This document shows, one piece after another, positions 50,272-58,027 of a stretch of DNA of 64,000 nt. Below the pieces are notes generated by a model that did not search any database, had not been told where the DNA came from, and was given only the letters and a program-made list of their open reading frames with translations. This DNA is from Paenibacillus pinistramenti (lineage in GTDB: Bacteria > Bacillota > Bacilli > Paenibacillales > Paenibacillaceae), in assembly GCF_005869875.1 (NCBI RefSeq), contig NZ_VAWG01000015.1, positions 24,236-88,235 of the forward strand. The letters run 5' to 3'. The translations under genes were made by a program, and so were the position numbers. How positions within the stretch are numbered: position 1 is the stretch's first letter; every line of letters begins with the position of its first letter.

Positions 50272-51294
50272 TTATTTCGCGTCGTCTATATTGTCTTTAG
50301 TGATCTTTTTGTAAGGAATCCAGATATATTGGTTGTCAGTAACATCAAACCCTACAGAATCTTTAGTGATTTCTTTGCCTTGAGCAAGCAGGGAAGCAAC
50401 GGTAACCGCAGCTTTACCTTGGTTCTTCGCATCGTTCAGAACGGTACCGAGCAAAGTTCCATCCTGCAGGGCTTGAACCGCAGGAGCAGTAGCGTCTACG
50501 CCTACAACCGGCATATATTTGCCGTCTTTGAAGTAACCGGCTGCTTTCAGAGCTTCAATTGCGCCGAGAGCCATGTCGTCGTTGTTCGCGAATACGGCTT
50601 CGATCTTGTCACCGTTGGAACCCAGGAAGGCAGCCATTTTGTCTTGGCCTTTAACGCGGTCCCACATTGCTGTATCTTCAGCAAGCTTCTCTACCTTGAT
50701 GCCTGCATCTTCCAAAGCTTGAATGGAATACGTTGTGCGAAGCTCAGCGTCCTGGTGTCCAGGCTCGCCTTTCAGCATGACATATTGGAGAACGCCGTCG
50801 CCGTTCTTATCTGCTTCAGGGTGAGCTTTCCAGTAGTCAGCCACGATTTGACCGGACAGGGTGCCGGATTCTTCCGCTTTGGCGCCTACATAGTAAACTT
50901 TGTCCCACTTCTTCATATCTTCAGGCATCGGTTCGCGGTTGAGGAACACGACCGGTACCTCTTTAGCTTTCGCCTTGTCGATAATGACGCCAGCTGCCGT
51001 ACGGTCAACCGGGTTGATGATCAGCGCTTTGTCTTTCTTGGTCAGGAACTGATCGACTTTATCGTTCTGGGTTGCCTGAGAGTTCTGGCTGTCTACGATG
51101 TCCACTTTGGCAATGCCTTTTGCGGAATCTTCAATTGCGTTGCGGACACCTGTCATAAAGGTATCGTCAAATTTGTAGATCGCAACGCCGACCTTTGGCT
51201 CCGAGCTGGACCCGCTGTTGCTGGAATTTCCGCAGCCTGCAAGCGCTCCGCCAAGCAGAGTTGCTGCTGCCACTACCGTTACCATCTTTTTCAT
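50272..51294 (-). CDS. mglB: Galactose/glucose-binding lipoprotein MglB
   Basis: 340 residues. Lipobox LAGC after MKKMVTVVAAATLLGGA; a periplasmic-binding-protein fold of galactose type. DKNGDGVLQYV matches the calcium-binding loop of E. coli galactose-binding protein, and FANNDDMALGAIEALKAAGY and VVGVDATAPAVQAL match its sugar-binding hinge. Start: ATG at 51294 with GGAGG eight bases upstream, 18 bases after the frame opens at 51339. Likely ligands are galactose, glucose or methyl-galactoside. Confidence 0.94.
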   Translation of the reverse strand: MKKMVTVVAAATLLGGALAGCGNSSNSGSSSEPKVGVAIYKFDDTFMTGVRNAIEDSAKGIAKVDIVDSQNSQATQNDKVDQFLTKKDKALIINPVDRTAAGVIIDKAKAKEVPVVFLNREPMPEDMKKWDKVYYVGAKAEESGTLSGQIVADYWKAHPEADKNGDGVLQYVMLKGEPGHQDAELRTTYSIQALEDAGIKVEKLAEDTAMWDRVKGQDKMAAFLGSNGDKIEAVFANNDDMALGAIEALKAAGYFKDGKYMPVVGVDATAPAVQALQDGTLLGTVLNDAKNQGKAAVTVASLLAQGKEITKDSVGFDVTDNQYIWIPYKKITKDNIDDAK

Positions 51295-51349
51295 TGAATG
51301 ACCTCCTGAATAAATAATCTGATGATTGGTTACCCCCATATCCCTTCGG

Positions 51350-51363
51350 TGGATACGCTTTCA
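51350..51363 (-). promoter_or_regulatory. cre-like CcpA site at the mglB promoter
   Basis: Minus strand TGAAAGCGTATCCA, one mismatch from the cre consensus TGWAARCGYTWNCW. It overlaps the base next to the -10 (CATAAT on the minus strand, 51368-51363), so CcpA there would block transcription. The -35 (TTCGAA) is weak, as expected of an activator-dependent promoter. Confidence 0.72.
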
Positions 51364-51408
51364 TTATGGGGCCTAATTGCTTAATTTCGAATTAAAAATT
51401 CTGAGATG

Positions 51409-51463
51409 TTCTATTAAAATTCTAATGAAATTCTAATAAAACTTTAATAAACCGCTAATAAAA
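51409..51463. repeat. Five 11-bp phased AT-rich repeats upstream of mglB
   Basis: TTCTATTAAAA, TTCTAATGAAA, TTCTAATAAAA, CTTTAATAAAC, CGCTAATAAAA, head to tail with no gaps. The 11-bp period equals about one helical turn. The array ends about 40 bases upstream of the predicted mglB -10. Confidence 0.9.
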
Positions 51464-51512
51464 CTCCTCCTTTAGTCCTTTTTATAAGGCTAAACACCAT
51501 CCTAAAAGACCT

Positions 51513-51538
51513 AAAAAAGCAGGCCGGCGGCCTGCTTT
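51513..51538 (-). terminator. Terminator of the sensor operon
   Basis: AAAGCAGGCC-GGC-GGCCTGCTTT, a perfect 10-bp stem; the minus strand continues with T residues. It separates the three-gene sensor operon from mglBAC. Confidence 0.95.
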
Positions 51539-51573
51539 CCTTCTTTACTTATGCGTCTGTTCCGCCTTATTGC

Positions 51574-52551
51574 TTATTTGACAAACGGAAATAACAGCTT
51601 CTGATTCTCCGGCCACAGCATATTCTCCAGGTCAATAACCTTCGTCCCTGTATCATAACGTTCTTCAACACTGCTGCCTTGAGCAGACCGGAGAGCCGTT
51701 ACGACGGCCAGATAACCGTTGCTGAACGCATTCTGCACGACCATAGCCTGAACTTTCTTCTCCTGGAGCAGCTCGAGCATTTCGGGCGGGTTATCAAACG
51801 TAATGACCTTTACCCTGCTGGACGAGCCCACCTCTTCAATCGCCCTGCCAACTCCAATGGAGGCTTCCGCATTCATGGCGACAATGCCGTCCAGATCCGG
51901 ATAATGCCGCAGCATTTCGGCCGTTTGCTTCTGGGCAAGCTTCTCATCTGATGCGCAGTAAGCTGTTTCAACAATCTTCACTCCGGGGAACCGGGCTGCA
52001 TAATCTGAAAATCCTTCTTCCCGCTGGTCGGCGTTTCTGGCTCCCTTGACGAAATTGATGATGCCGATCTTGGCGGAGGTTCCTGTTAACTGGATCAGCC
52101 GCTCCGCTGCTTGTTGCCCCGCCTCATAGTTATTGGCACCAATATAAGACTTGACCTTCGTTGAGGCTACTTCCGCATCCATGGAGATCACGGGAATGCC
52201 CGCATACGAGGCGCGGTCCGTCACCTGGGCAAGCGCCATATAATCGCTGGCTGACAAAATGATGGCATCCGGCTTCTCCTGGATGGACTGCTCCATCAGC
52301 CGGATCTGTCCATCGGTATCATTTTCATTGGTTGGAGCCTTGAACTTCAGATTTACGTTATACTCCTTGGCGGCTACCTCTGCTCCCATCCGGATGGTGT
52401 TCCAGTAGTCGCCATGATCCATTTTCACAATCATATCAATGACCATTCCTGAACTATTTGCCCTTAGTTCGTTCCCGCCCGAAGAACAGCCGGCCGACAG
52501 GAAGAGTAAAACGGCAGCTCCTGTACGCATGACCGTATGTCTAATTCCCAC
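51574..52551 (-). CDS. Sugar-binding lipoprotein of the sensor operon
   Basis: 325 residues, RbsB/YtfQ-like binding protein: lipobox LSAGC at about 18-22, then DMIVKMDHGDYWNTIRMGAEVAAKEY, PDAIILSASDYMALAQV, GIINFVKGARNADQREEGF, VITFDNPPEMLELL. It is transcribed with the sensor kinase and response regulator, four bases after the kinase's stop, rather than with the mglBAC transporter that has its own MglB. Most likely it is the ligand-sensing partner of the kinase outside the membrane. GTG start preceded by GGAGG. Confidence 0.9.
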   Translation of the reverse strand: MGIRHTVMRTGAAVLLFLSAGCSSGGNELRANSSGMVIDMIVKMDHGDYWNTIRMGAEVAAKEYNVNLKFKAPTNENDTDGQIRLMEQSIQEKPDAIILSASDYMALAQVTDRASYAGIPVISMDAEVASTKVKSYIGANNYEAGQQAAERLIQLTGTSAKIGIINFVKGARNADQREEGFSDYAARFPGVKIVETAYCASDEKLAQKQTAEMLRHYPDLDGIVAMNAEASIGVGRAIEEVGSSSRVKVITFDNPPEMLELLQEKKVQAMVVQNAFSNGYLAVVTALRSAQGSSVEERYDTGTKVIDLENMLWPENQKLLFPFVK

Positions 52552-52554
52552 TGT

Positions 52555-54336
52555 TCATTCCTCCGATGCTCCGTCCATTTTGACTGCAGGAAGAGTAATC
52601 GTTATGGTTGTCCCTTCCTCAAGTTCACTTTCATAGTGAAGACCATAATCCGCTCCATAATACAGCCGGATCCGTTCATGCACATTATGCACGCCGACGC
52701 CTGATCCGCTGCCCTTGGAACGCTTCCTGCCGCTCAATATCCCTTCCAGCACTTCCTCCGTCATCCCGATTCCGTTATCGGAAAGCCTGATGACCAGCTG
52801 ATCTCCGCAGACTTCAGCCGTGATCCGGATATGTCCCGTTTCGGCCAGATACTCTATGCCGTGGTAAACTGCATTCTCGGCAAGCGGCTGCAGAATAAGC
52901 TTCAGGCAGGTGCAGGATAAAGCTTCATCTGTAGCTTCAATTTCAAATTCAAATTTATTCTTAAAGCGGATCTTCTGAATCACCAGATAATGGCGGACAT
53001 GCTCAAGCTCATCCCGCAGCGGAATGATGTTGTTGCCCTTGCTCAGACTGATCCGGAAAAATTTGGACAACGACGTAATCGTCGTAACGACCTCATCGCT
53101 TCTGCCCATCTCGGCAAGCCGGGTCATCGCATTCAAGGTATTGTACAGAAAATGCGGATTGATCTGTGCCTGCAGGACGTCCAGCTCGCTCTTCCGCTTG
53201 GCCTCCTGCTCATGGATGATCTGGTCCATCAGCTCCCGGACCCGCCTGAGCATCAAATTAAACCGTTTGAACAGCTGCTCGACTTCATAGGGGCCGCTCA
53301 CCGGCACCAGAGCCCTGAAGTCCCCGTTCTCAATCCGTTTGACAGACCGTTCGAGCTTGCGGATCGGCTGGGCAATTTTATAGGACACAAGGATGGAGAC
53401 AAGCAGGACGAGCGCGATTGCGATAATCAGAAAGCGGAAAATAAACGTATTCAGGTCCTTCTTCGTCGTCATAATTTCGTCCGCATAGGAGACGCCCACC
53501 ACACGCCAGCCGGTCGGATTCACTGTCTTGATCGTAATAATCCGCTTCTCGCCAGTCGAATCATCTTCGTAGCTTCCGTAAGAATAGTTCAGCACCGGCT
53601 CCAGGTTCTCATACTTCAATCCCGCATAGATCAGCTGCTGCTGCGGATGGTAAACAATGTTACCCTGCGGATCAATGATGTAAATGTATCCTTTCTTGCC
53701 CAGGCTGATCCGGTGGCTGAGCTCATCAATCGTTCTGAAGTTGACATCAAGCACCAGCACCCCCGTCTTATTCAGGCCGTGGTCGGTATAGCTGATTTGC
53801 TTGCTCAAGGAAACCACCCAGCGGTACTGCCACTTGAACAGGTTCTGGATATGCGGCGGGGAGAACTGGACGTCTCCAGGATTCTTCCGCGCGGACATGA
53901 ACCAGCTCTGCTCTGTCAGCTTCGTGTTTGGACGTAAAGGTACGGATGGAACATTCAGAACCAGCTTCCCGTCAGGCTTGAACAATGCGGCAGAGACCAG
54001 ATCGTCCCTCGTTTCCAGAATGGTCGTAAGCTGGCTTCTCGTCTGCGTTCCTTCCAGATCGCTCGTGCTGTCAATCTTCTTCTCCAGAATATCAAAAATG
54101 TTTTGGGTTCCTCCGATATAAAATTCCAGATTTGAGCTGACCTGCTCAATGATCTGGCCCATGTTCAGATAAGTATTCTCTTCAGCCGAAGACGAAAACT
54201 TGTTGTACAGCATCAGACTGGCAATAAGGACGGAGAAGACCGTGACTGCAGTAACGGTAAGGGTGACAATCACCTGAATCTGCTTGATATGAAGTCTTCC
54301 GGGCAGAGAAATCAGCCATCTAAACCGCTTGTTCAT
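52555..54336 (-). CDS. Sensor histidine kinase, YesM type
   Basis: 593 residues: helix (about 18-40), a long extracytoplasmic dCache-like domain (about 45-290), second helix (about 292-315), HAMP (KIAQPIRKLERSVKRIENGD), phosphoacceptor region QINPHFLYNTLNAM with the His of NPHF, and HATPase with LAENAVYHGIEY, DNGIGM and GSGVGVHNVHERI. The outside domain probably contacts the sugar-binding lipoprotein encoded next. Start overlaps the regulator's stop by four bases (ATGA). Confidence 0.94.
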   Translation of the reverse strand: MNKRFRWLISLPGRLHIKQIQVIVTLTVTAVTVFSVLIASLMLYNKFSSSAEENTYLNMGQIIEQVSSNLEFYIGGTQNIFDILEKKIDSTSDLEGTQTRSQLTTILETRDDLVSAALFKPDGKLVLNVPSVPLRPNTKLTEQSWFMSARKNPGDVQFSPPHIQNLFKWQYRWVVSLSKQISYTDHGLNKTGVLVLDVNFRTIDELSHRISLGKKGYIYIIDPQGNIVYHPQQQLIYAGLKYENLEPVLNYSYGSYEDDSTGEKRIITIKTVNPTGWRVVGVSYADEIMTTKKDLNTFIFRFLIIAIALVLLVSILVSYKIAQPIRKLERSVKRIENGDFRALVPVSGPYEVEQLFKRFNLMLRRVRELMDQIIHEQEAKRKSELDVLQAQINPHFLYNTLNAMTRLAEMGRSDEVVTTITSLSKFFRISLSKGNNIIPLRDELEHVRHYLVIQKIRFKNKFEFEIEATDEALSCTCLKLILQPLAENAVYHGIEYLAETGHIRITAEVCGDQLVIRLSDNGIGMTEEVLEGILSGRKRSKGSGSGVGVHNVHERIRLYYGADYGLHYESELEEGTTITITLPAVKMDGASEE

Positions 54337-56012
54337 TGGCGCACGCCGTTCCTGAATTCTTTAGGTGATACGCCAAAGCTCTTCTTGAAGCAGAAGCTGA
54401 AATAATTCGGGTCACTGAAGCCGACCTTCTCGGCAATTTCAAACGCCTTCAAATCGCTCATCATAAGCAGCTCCTTGGCCGCTTCCATTCTTATGCTCAT
54501 CAAATAAGCCACAAAGGTCATTTTGGTTTCCTTCTTAAAAATATTGCTGAAATAGCCGGTGCTGATGTGCAGATGCTGGCATAAACGGCCGATCGACATA
54601 TCCTCTTCCATGTAGTGGTCCTTCACATAGCTTTTGGCGTCTTCGACAATCCGCTGGTAACCTGACTGGCGGTCGGCGGCAATAAAGCTTCTCAGCCTCA
54701 GACAGATGCCGGTGAACCACTCCTTGGCATCCTCTGCAAGCGTGAACATGGCGATTGCGGCAAGGCCGTTACTGCTGTCGCCGAATACAGCATCCAGATC
54801 GGCCCCCTGCTCCTTGGCGGTCTTGACCAGCACGGTAAGCATTTCCAGCAAAAATAACTGATAATCGGCATAGGGCTTGCCCGAGCCGATTAACTCGGAG
54901 AACAGATCGTCCATCATATCCAGCAGCTCATCATCGTCTCCAAGCTTGATTGTCCGGACCAGCTGCTGCTCCAGATTCGCGTCAAAGACAAGCGTGCGGA
55001 CTTCCCTGTTCTCAACGTCACCGATCAAAATGACCTTATTGGTTCCCAGAATCATGCGGTAATCGAGCGCCTGCCTTGCCTCTCTATAGCTTTCAGGCAT
55101 ACTTGACAGCTGTCCTCTGGATAAACCAGCCCCGATGGTAACGGTCAGCTTGAGATACCTTTCGACGTTATGGCGAATCTGCTCCAGCAGATGCAGGGAC
55201 TGCTCCATAAAAGGTTCATCTTCGCTTTCATCGCCCTTCAGCAGCAGCACTACCTCGCCTGCATGAATAAAAGCATAGCCCCGCTGGTGATCCTTCAAGG
55301 TTTCCTGCGCAATATTCAGCACCGCAAAATTTTTCAGTTCGATATTTGGCGTATCTCTCAGGGACAGCGACTCACCCGCTGACGACGGTTCAATCTGTCC
55401 AGGGGAATACGAGTGATAAGGACCCTGCAGCCGTGTCAGCATCCGGTCAAGGCTGATCAGCGCGATGCCGTACTGGCTGCCCTGAAGGTTCAGCTGATAG
55501 CTCCGGCATTTCTCCTCCAGCTCCGTCTGCGCGATTTGACGGGTAACCATACTCGCCAGAAATAGATTCTGAAGCAGCGGCAGGTTCTGCCGGTAATGCT
55601 CCCTGAGAACCTGAATGTTCTCCCGTTCGTGAATCTCCTGGTCTATGCTCAGCTTAACCTTTGTAAGCACCTGCTCCAGGTCTTTGGAGGAGAAGGGCTT
55701 CAGGACGTATTCATCAATTTGAAGCTTGATGGCTCTCTGCGCATATTCAAATTCCTCAAAGCCGGTCAAAATAATGATCCGGGTAGCCGGATAATGCTCC
55801 CGTATCCATTCCGCAAGCTGAAGCCCGTTCATAAACGGCATTTGAATGTCCGTTACCACCACGTCCGGCCGGGTCTTCTCGATCATTTCGGAAGCTTCCT
55901 TGCCGTTCTCTGCGGTTTCCACCGAATCGAAGCCCAGCGCTTCCCAGTCGATCTGATGCAGCAGTCCTTCCCGCACATCAGTCTCATCATCCGCGAGAAT
56001 TAACTTGTACAT
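54333..56012 (-). CDS. AraC-type response regulator, YesN type
   Basis: 559 residues: receiver (DD at 9-10, phosphoacceptor in VVVTDIQMPFMNG, Lys in YVLKPFS), a 280-residue central region that may be a degenerate GGDEF-like domain, and a C-terminal AraC DNA-binding domain (IGRLCQHLHISTGYFSNIFK and FEIAEKVGFSDPNYFSFCFKKSFGVSPKEFR in two helices). Activator of sugar transport genes in this family; the probable target here is mglBAC, whose promoter has five 11-bp repeats. Confidence 0.95.
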   Translation of the reverse strand: MYKLILADDETDVREGLLHQIDWEALGFDSVETAENGKEASEMIEKTRPDVVVTDIQMPFMNGLQLAEWIREHYPATRIIILTGFEEFEYAQRAIKLQIDEYVLKPFSSKDLEQVLTKVKLSIDQEIHERENIQVLREHYRQNLPLLQNLFLASMVTRQIAQTELEEKCRSYQLNLQGSQYGIALISLDRMLTRLQGPYHSYSPGQIEPSSAGESLSLRDTPNIELKNFAVLNIAQETLKDHQRGYAFIHAGEVVLLLKGDESEDEPFMEQSLHLLEQIRHNVERYLKLTVTIGAGLSRGQLSSMPESYREARQALDYRMILGTNKVILIGDVENREVRTLVFDANLEQQLVRTIKLGDDDELLDMMDDLFSELIGSGKPYADYQLFLLEMLTVLVKTAKEQGADLDAVFGDSSNGLAAIAMFTLAEDAKEWFTGICLRLRSFIAADRQSGYQRIVEDAKSYVKDHYMEEDMSIGRLCQHLHISTGYFSNIFKKETKMTFVAYLMSIRMEAAKELLMMSDLKAFEIAEKVGFSDPNYFSFCFKKSFGVSPKEFRNGVRQ

Positions 56013-56041
56013 GTACTGACCATCCGCCTTTCTCTATAGCA

Positions 56042-56057
56042 CCCGTGCAGCACGGGG
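56042..56057 (-). promoter_or_regulatory. Small hairpin in the regulator gene's leader
   Basis: CCCGTG-CAG-CACGGG, a perfect 6-bp stem 30 bases before the start codon; short of a terminator because no T run follows. Confidence 0.45.
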
Positions 56058-56068
56058 TTGTTGATAAG

Positions 56069-56082
56069 TGGAAACGCTTTCT
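56069..56082 (-). promoter_or_regulatory. cre-like CcpA site upstream of the sensor operon
   Basis: Minus strand AGAAAGCGTTTCCA, one mismatch from TGWAARCGYTWNCW and nearly identical to the mglB site. Confidence 0.7.
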
Positions 56083-56149
56083 AATCTACCATTTCAATTC
56101 CCGATGATAGCTTATGTAAAGAGAATTGTAAACCTGCATTAAATGAAGA

Positions 56150-56179
56150 CAAAAAAAAGACATGCAAAACGTTTGCATG
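56150..56179 (-). terminator. Terminator of the purT-GNAT operon
   Basis: CATGCAAA-AC-GTTTGCATG hairpin; eight T residues follow on the minus strand. Confidence 0.9.
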
Positions 56180-56235
56180 CCTCAAACAGAAATCAAACAG
56201 GTAAATCTATTAAAGTGAAGCCTGGAAATCATCGT

Positions 56236-56694
56236 TTACAGCGGTTTGCTAAGACGATAGCCGGTACACTCGAAACCTTGCTTCAAATAAAAATCTTTGG
56301 CTGGACCCGGGCCTCTCTCGGCTTTGTAGCCAACATGCATGTGGCTGCAGGACAGATCGGATGCCATCTCTTCCACTTTGTCCACCAGCCTCTTGCCCAA
56401 ACCCATCTTGCGAAATCTCTTATCCACAATCAGCGAAGTAATAAACATAACCGGTTTCTCCATGTCCTGCTTGCGGACAACTTCCAGACCGACTGTGCCC
56501 ACCACTTCACCATCCAGTTCCGCTACATACGAGAACTGCGAGGATTGCTTATCCATCATAGTGAGACGTTCTTTCATCACGTTCAGTGTAGTCGGATAAC
56601 TTAACTGGCGCATCAAAGACGTCATGGCTTGCGCATCATTCGAGGAGCATTTCCGAATGACAAACGCGGGGGCACAACAACTCTCACTACTCAT
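56236..56694 (-). CDS. GNAT acetyltransferase
   Basis: 152 residues: FITSLIVDKRFRKMGLGKRLVDKVEEMA gives the acetyl-CoA loop RKMGLG; YLKQGFECTGYRL is the closing strand. It starts with an ATG directly after the purT stop (TAAATG), so translation is coupled to purT. Acetylates an unknown amine; whether it acts on purT's pathway is not clear. Confidence 0.9.
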   Translation of the reverse strand: MSSESCCAPAFVIRKCSSNDAQAMTSLMRQLSYPTTLNVMKERLTMMDKQSSQFSYVAELDGEVVGTVGLEVVRKQDMEKPVMFITSLIVDKRFRKMGLGKRLVDKVEEMASDLSCSHMHVGYKAERGPGPAKDFYLKQGFECTGYRLSKPL

Positions 56695-57873
56695 TTAAGA
56701 CCACTCCACCTTTAATAGATTTGCCGCGGCTTTGGCGCGGCTGCGTGCGGTTTCCACATCTTCTGCAGCGCTGAGCGCTACAGCCATTCTCCGGCCCGGC
56801 TTCGTATTCGGCTTCCCGAAGATCCGAACCTGCGTGCGGGGCACTTTCAAGGCTTCCTCCATGCCGGAAATGTTAAATCCGGTGCCTTCACGGTCTGCTT
56901 TCAAGGTTGCCGAGGCACCCGGTGTATGTAAATGCACCTCTTCAACCGGCAGACCCAAAACAGCCCGGACATGAAGCGCAAACTCCGATAAATCCTGAGT
57001 AGCCATCGTGACCATCCCAGTATCATGCGGTCTTGGAGAAACCTCACTGAACACGATGCCGTCAGCAGTTACAAACAGCTCGACGCCGAACAAGCCGTAT
57101 CCGCCAAGCTCGTCTGTCACTTTCTTCGCAATCGCTTTGGCTTCCTCGAGCTTCGCGTCTGTCAAGAAGTGCGGCTGCCAGGACTCCACGTAATCTCCGT
57201 CTCTCTGAACATGTCCGATTGGCGGGCAAAAAATTGTGCCGGAAACAGAACGCACCGTCAATAGTGTAATTTCACTGTCAAAATTCACAAAGGCTTCTGC
57301 GATCACTCTTGTGGTCCTGCCCCTGGCTCCTTCGACAGCTGCGTTCCAGCTTGCTGCAGCCTCTTCAGCGGTTCTGCAGACCGTCTGCCCTTTGCCTGAA
57401 GAACTCATCAGCGGCTTCACGACGCATGGCGTGCCCAGTTCTTCAACTGCTGCCCTCAGCTCTTCAAGACTGTCTGCGAACCGGTAAGCTGCAGTAGGAA
57501 GCGCGAGCTTCTCCGCCGCCAGACGGCGTATGCCCTCCCGGTCCATGGTCAGCCGGGCCGCTCTTGCAGTAGGAACCACATGGAACCCTTCCTCCTCAAG
57601 CTCGATGAGCGCATCGGTTGCAATGGCCTCAATCTCAGGAACAATAAGGTCCGGACGTTTCGCTCGAATCAACTCTTGAAGGGCCGTTCCGTTTAACATA
57701 TCGATGACATAACTTTCGTGGGCTACCTGCATAGCAGGAGCGTTCTCGTACCGGTCAACGGCGATGGTTCTGACACCTAGGCGCTGTGCCTCAATAATCA
57801 CTTCCTTGCCAAGCTCGCCGCTGCCCAGCAGCAGCATGGTTTTGGAGCCTGAATGAAAAGGAGCACCCCGCAT
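56695..57873 (-). CDS. purT: Formate-dependent GAR transformylase PurT
   Basis: 392 residues, ATP-grasp enzyme. [21 protein letters not shown] at the N-terminus, [27 protein letters not shown] (ATP-binding), [43 protein letters not shown] (catalytic Glu region) all agree with PurT. It makes formyl-GAR from GAR, formate and ATP in purine synthesis, replacing the folate-dependent PurN step. No purine riboswitch aptamer is visible in 57874-58027, and no other pur gene is nearby. ATG with GGGGG about 13 bases upstream. Confidence 0.94.
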   Translation of the reverse strand: MRGAPFHSGSKTMLLLGSGELGKEVIIEAQRLGVRTIAVDRYENAPAMQVAHESYVIDMLNGTALQELIRAKRPDLIVPEIEAIATDALIELEEEGFHVVPTARAARLTMDREGIRRLAAEKLALPTAAYRFADSLEELRAAVEELGTPCVVKPLMSSSGKGQTVCRTAEEAAASWNAAVEGARGRTTRVIAEAFVNFDSEITLLTVRSVSGTIFCPPIGHVQRDGDYVESWQPHFLTDAKLEEAKAIAKKVTDELGGYGLFGVELFVTADGIVFSEVSPRPHDTGMVTMATQDLSEFALHVRAVLGLPVEEVHLHTPGASATLKADREGTGFNISGMEEALKVPRTQVRIFGKPNTKPGRRMAVALSAAEDVETARSRAKAAANLLKVEWS

Positions 57874-58027
57874 CGGCTGTTAAACCCCCTATAGATAATC
57901 TGTCTCTATTATCTATTTTCCGGGTTTCTTAGCCATAATGCAAGAGTGCTCTTTAAAGAATTTACAAACTTTTCGACATTACCTTACAAATATCTGGTGA
58001 TCTTTTTACATTCTTCCTGTTAATTCT

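Noticed and set aside
57874..58027. Purine riboswitch ahead of purT
   Set aside because: I looked for the conserved aptamer junctions (TATA...GTTTCTACC...CCGTAAA-type) and none is present.
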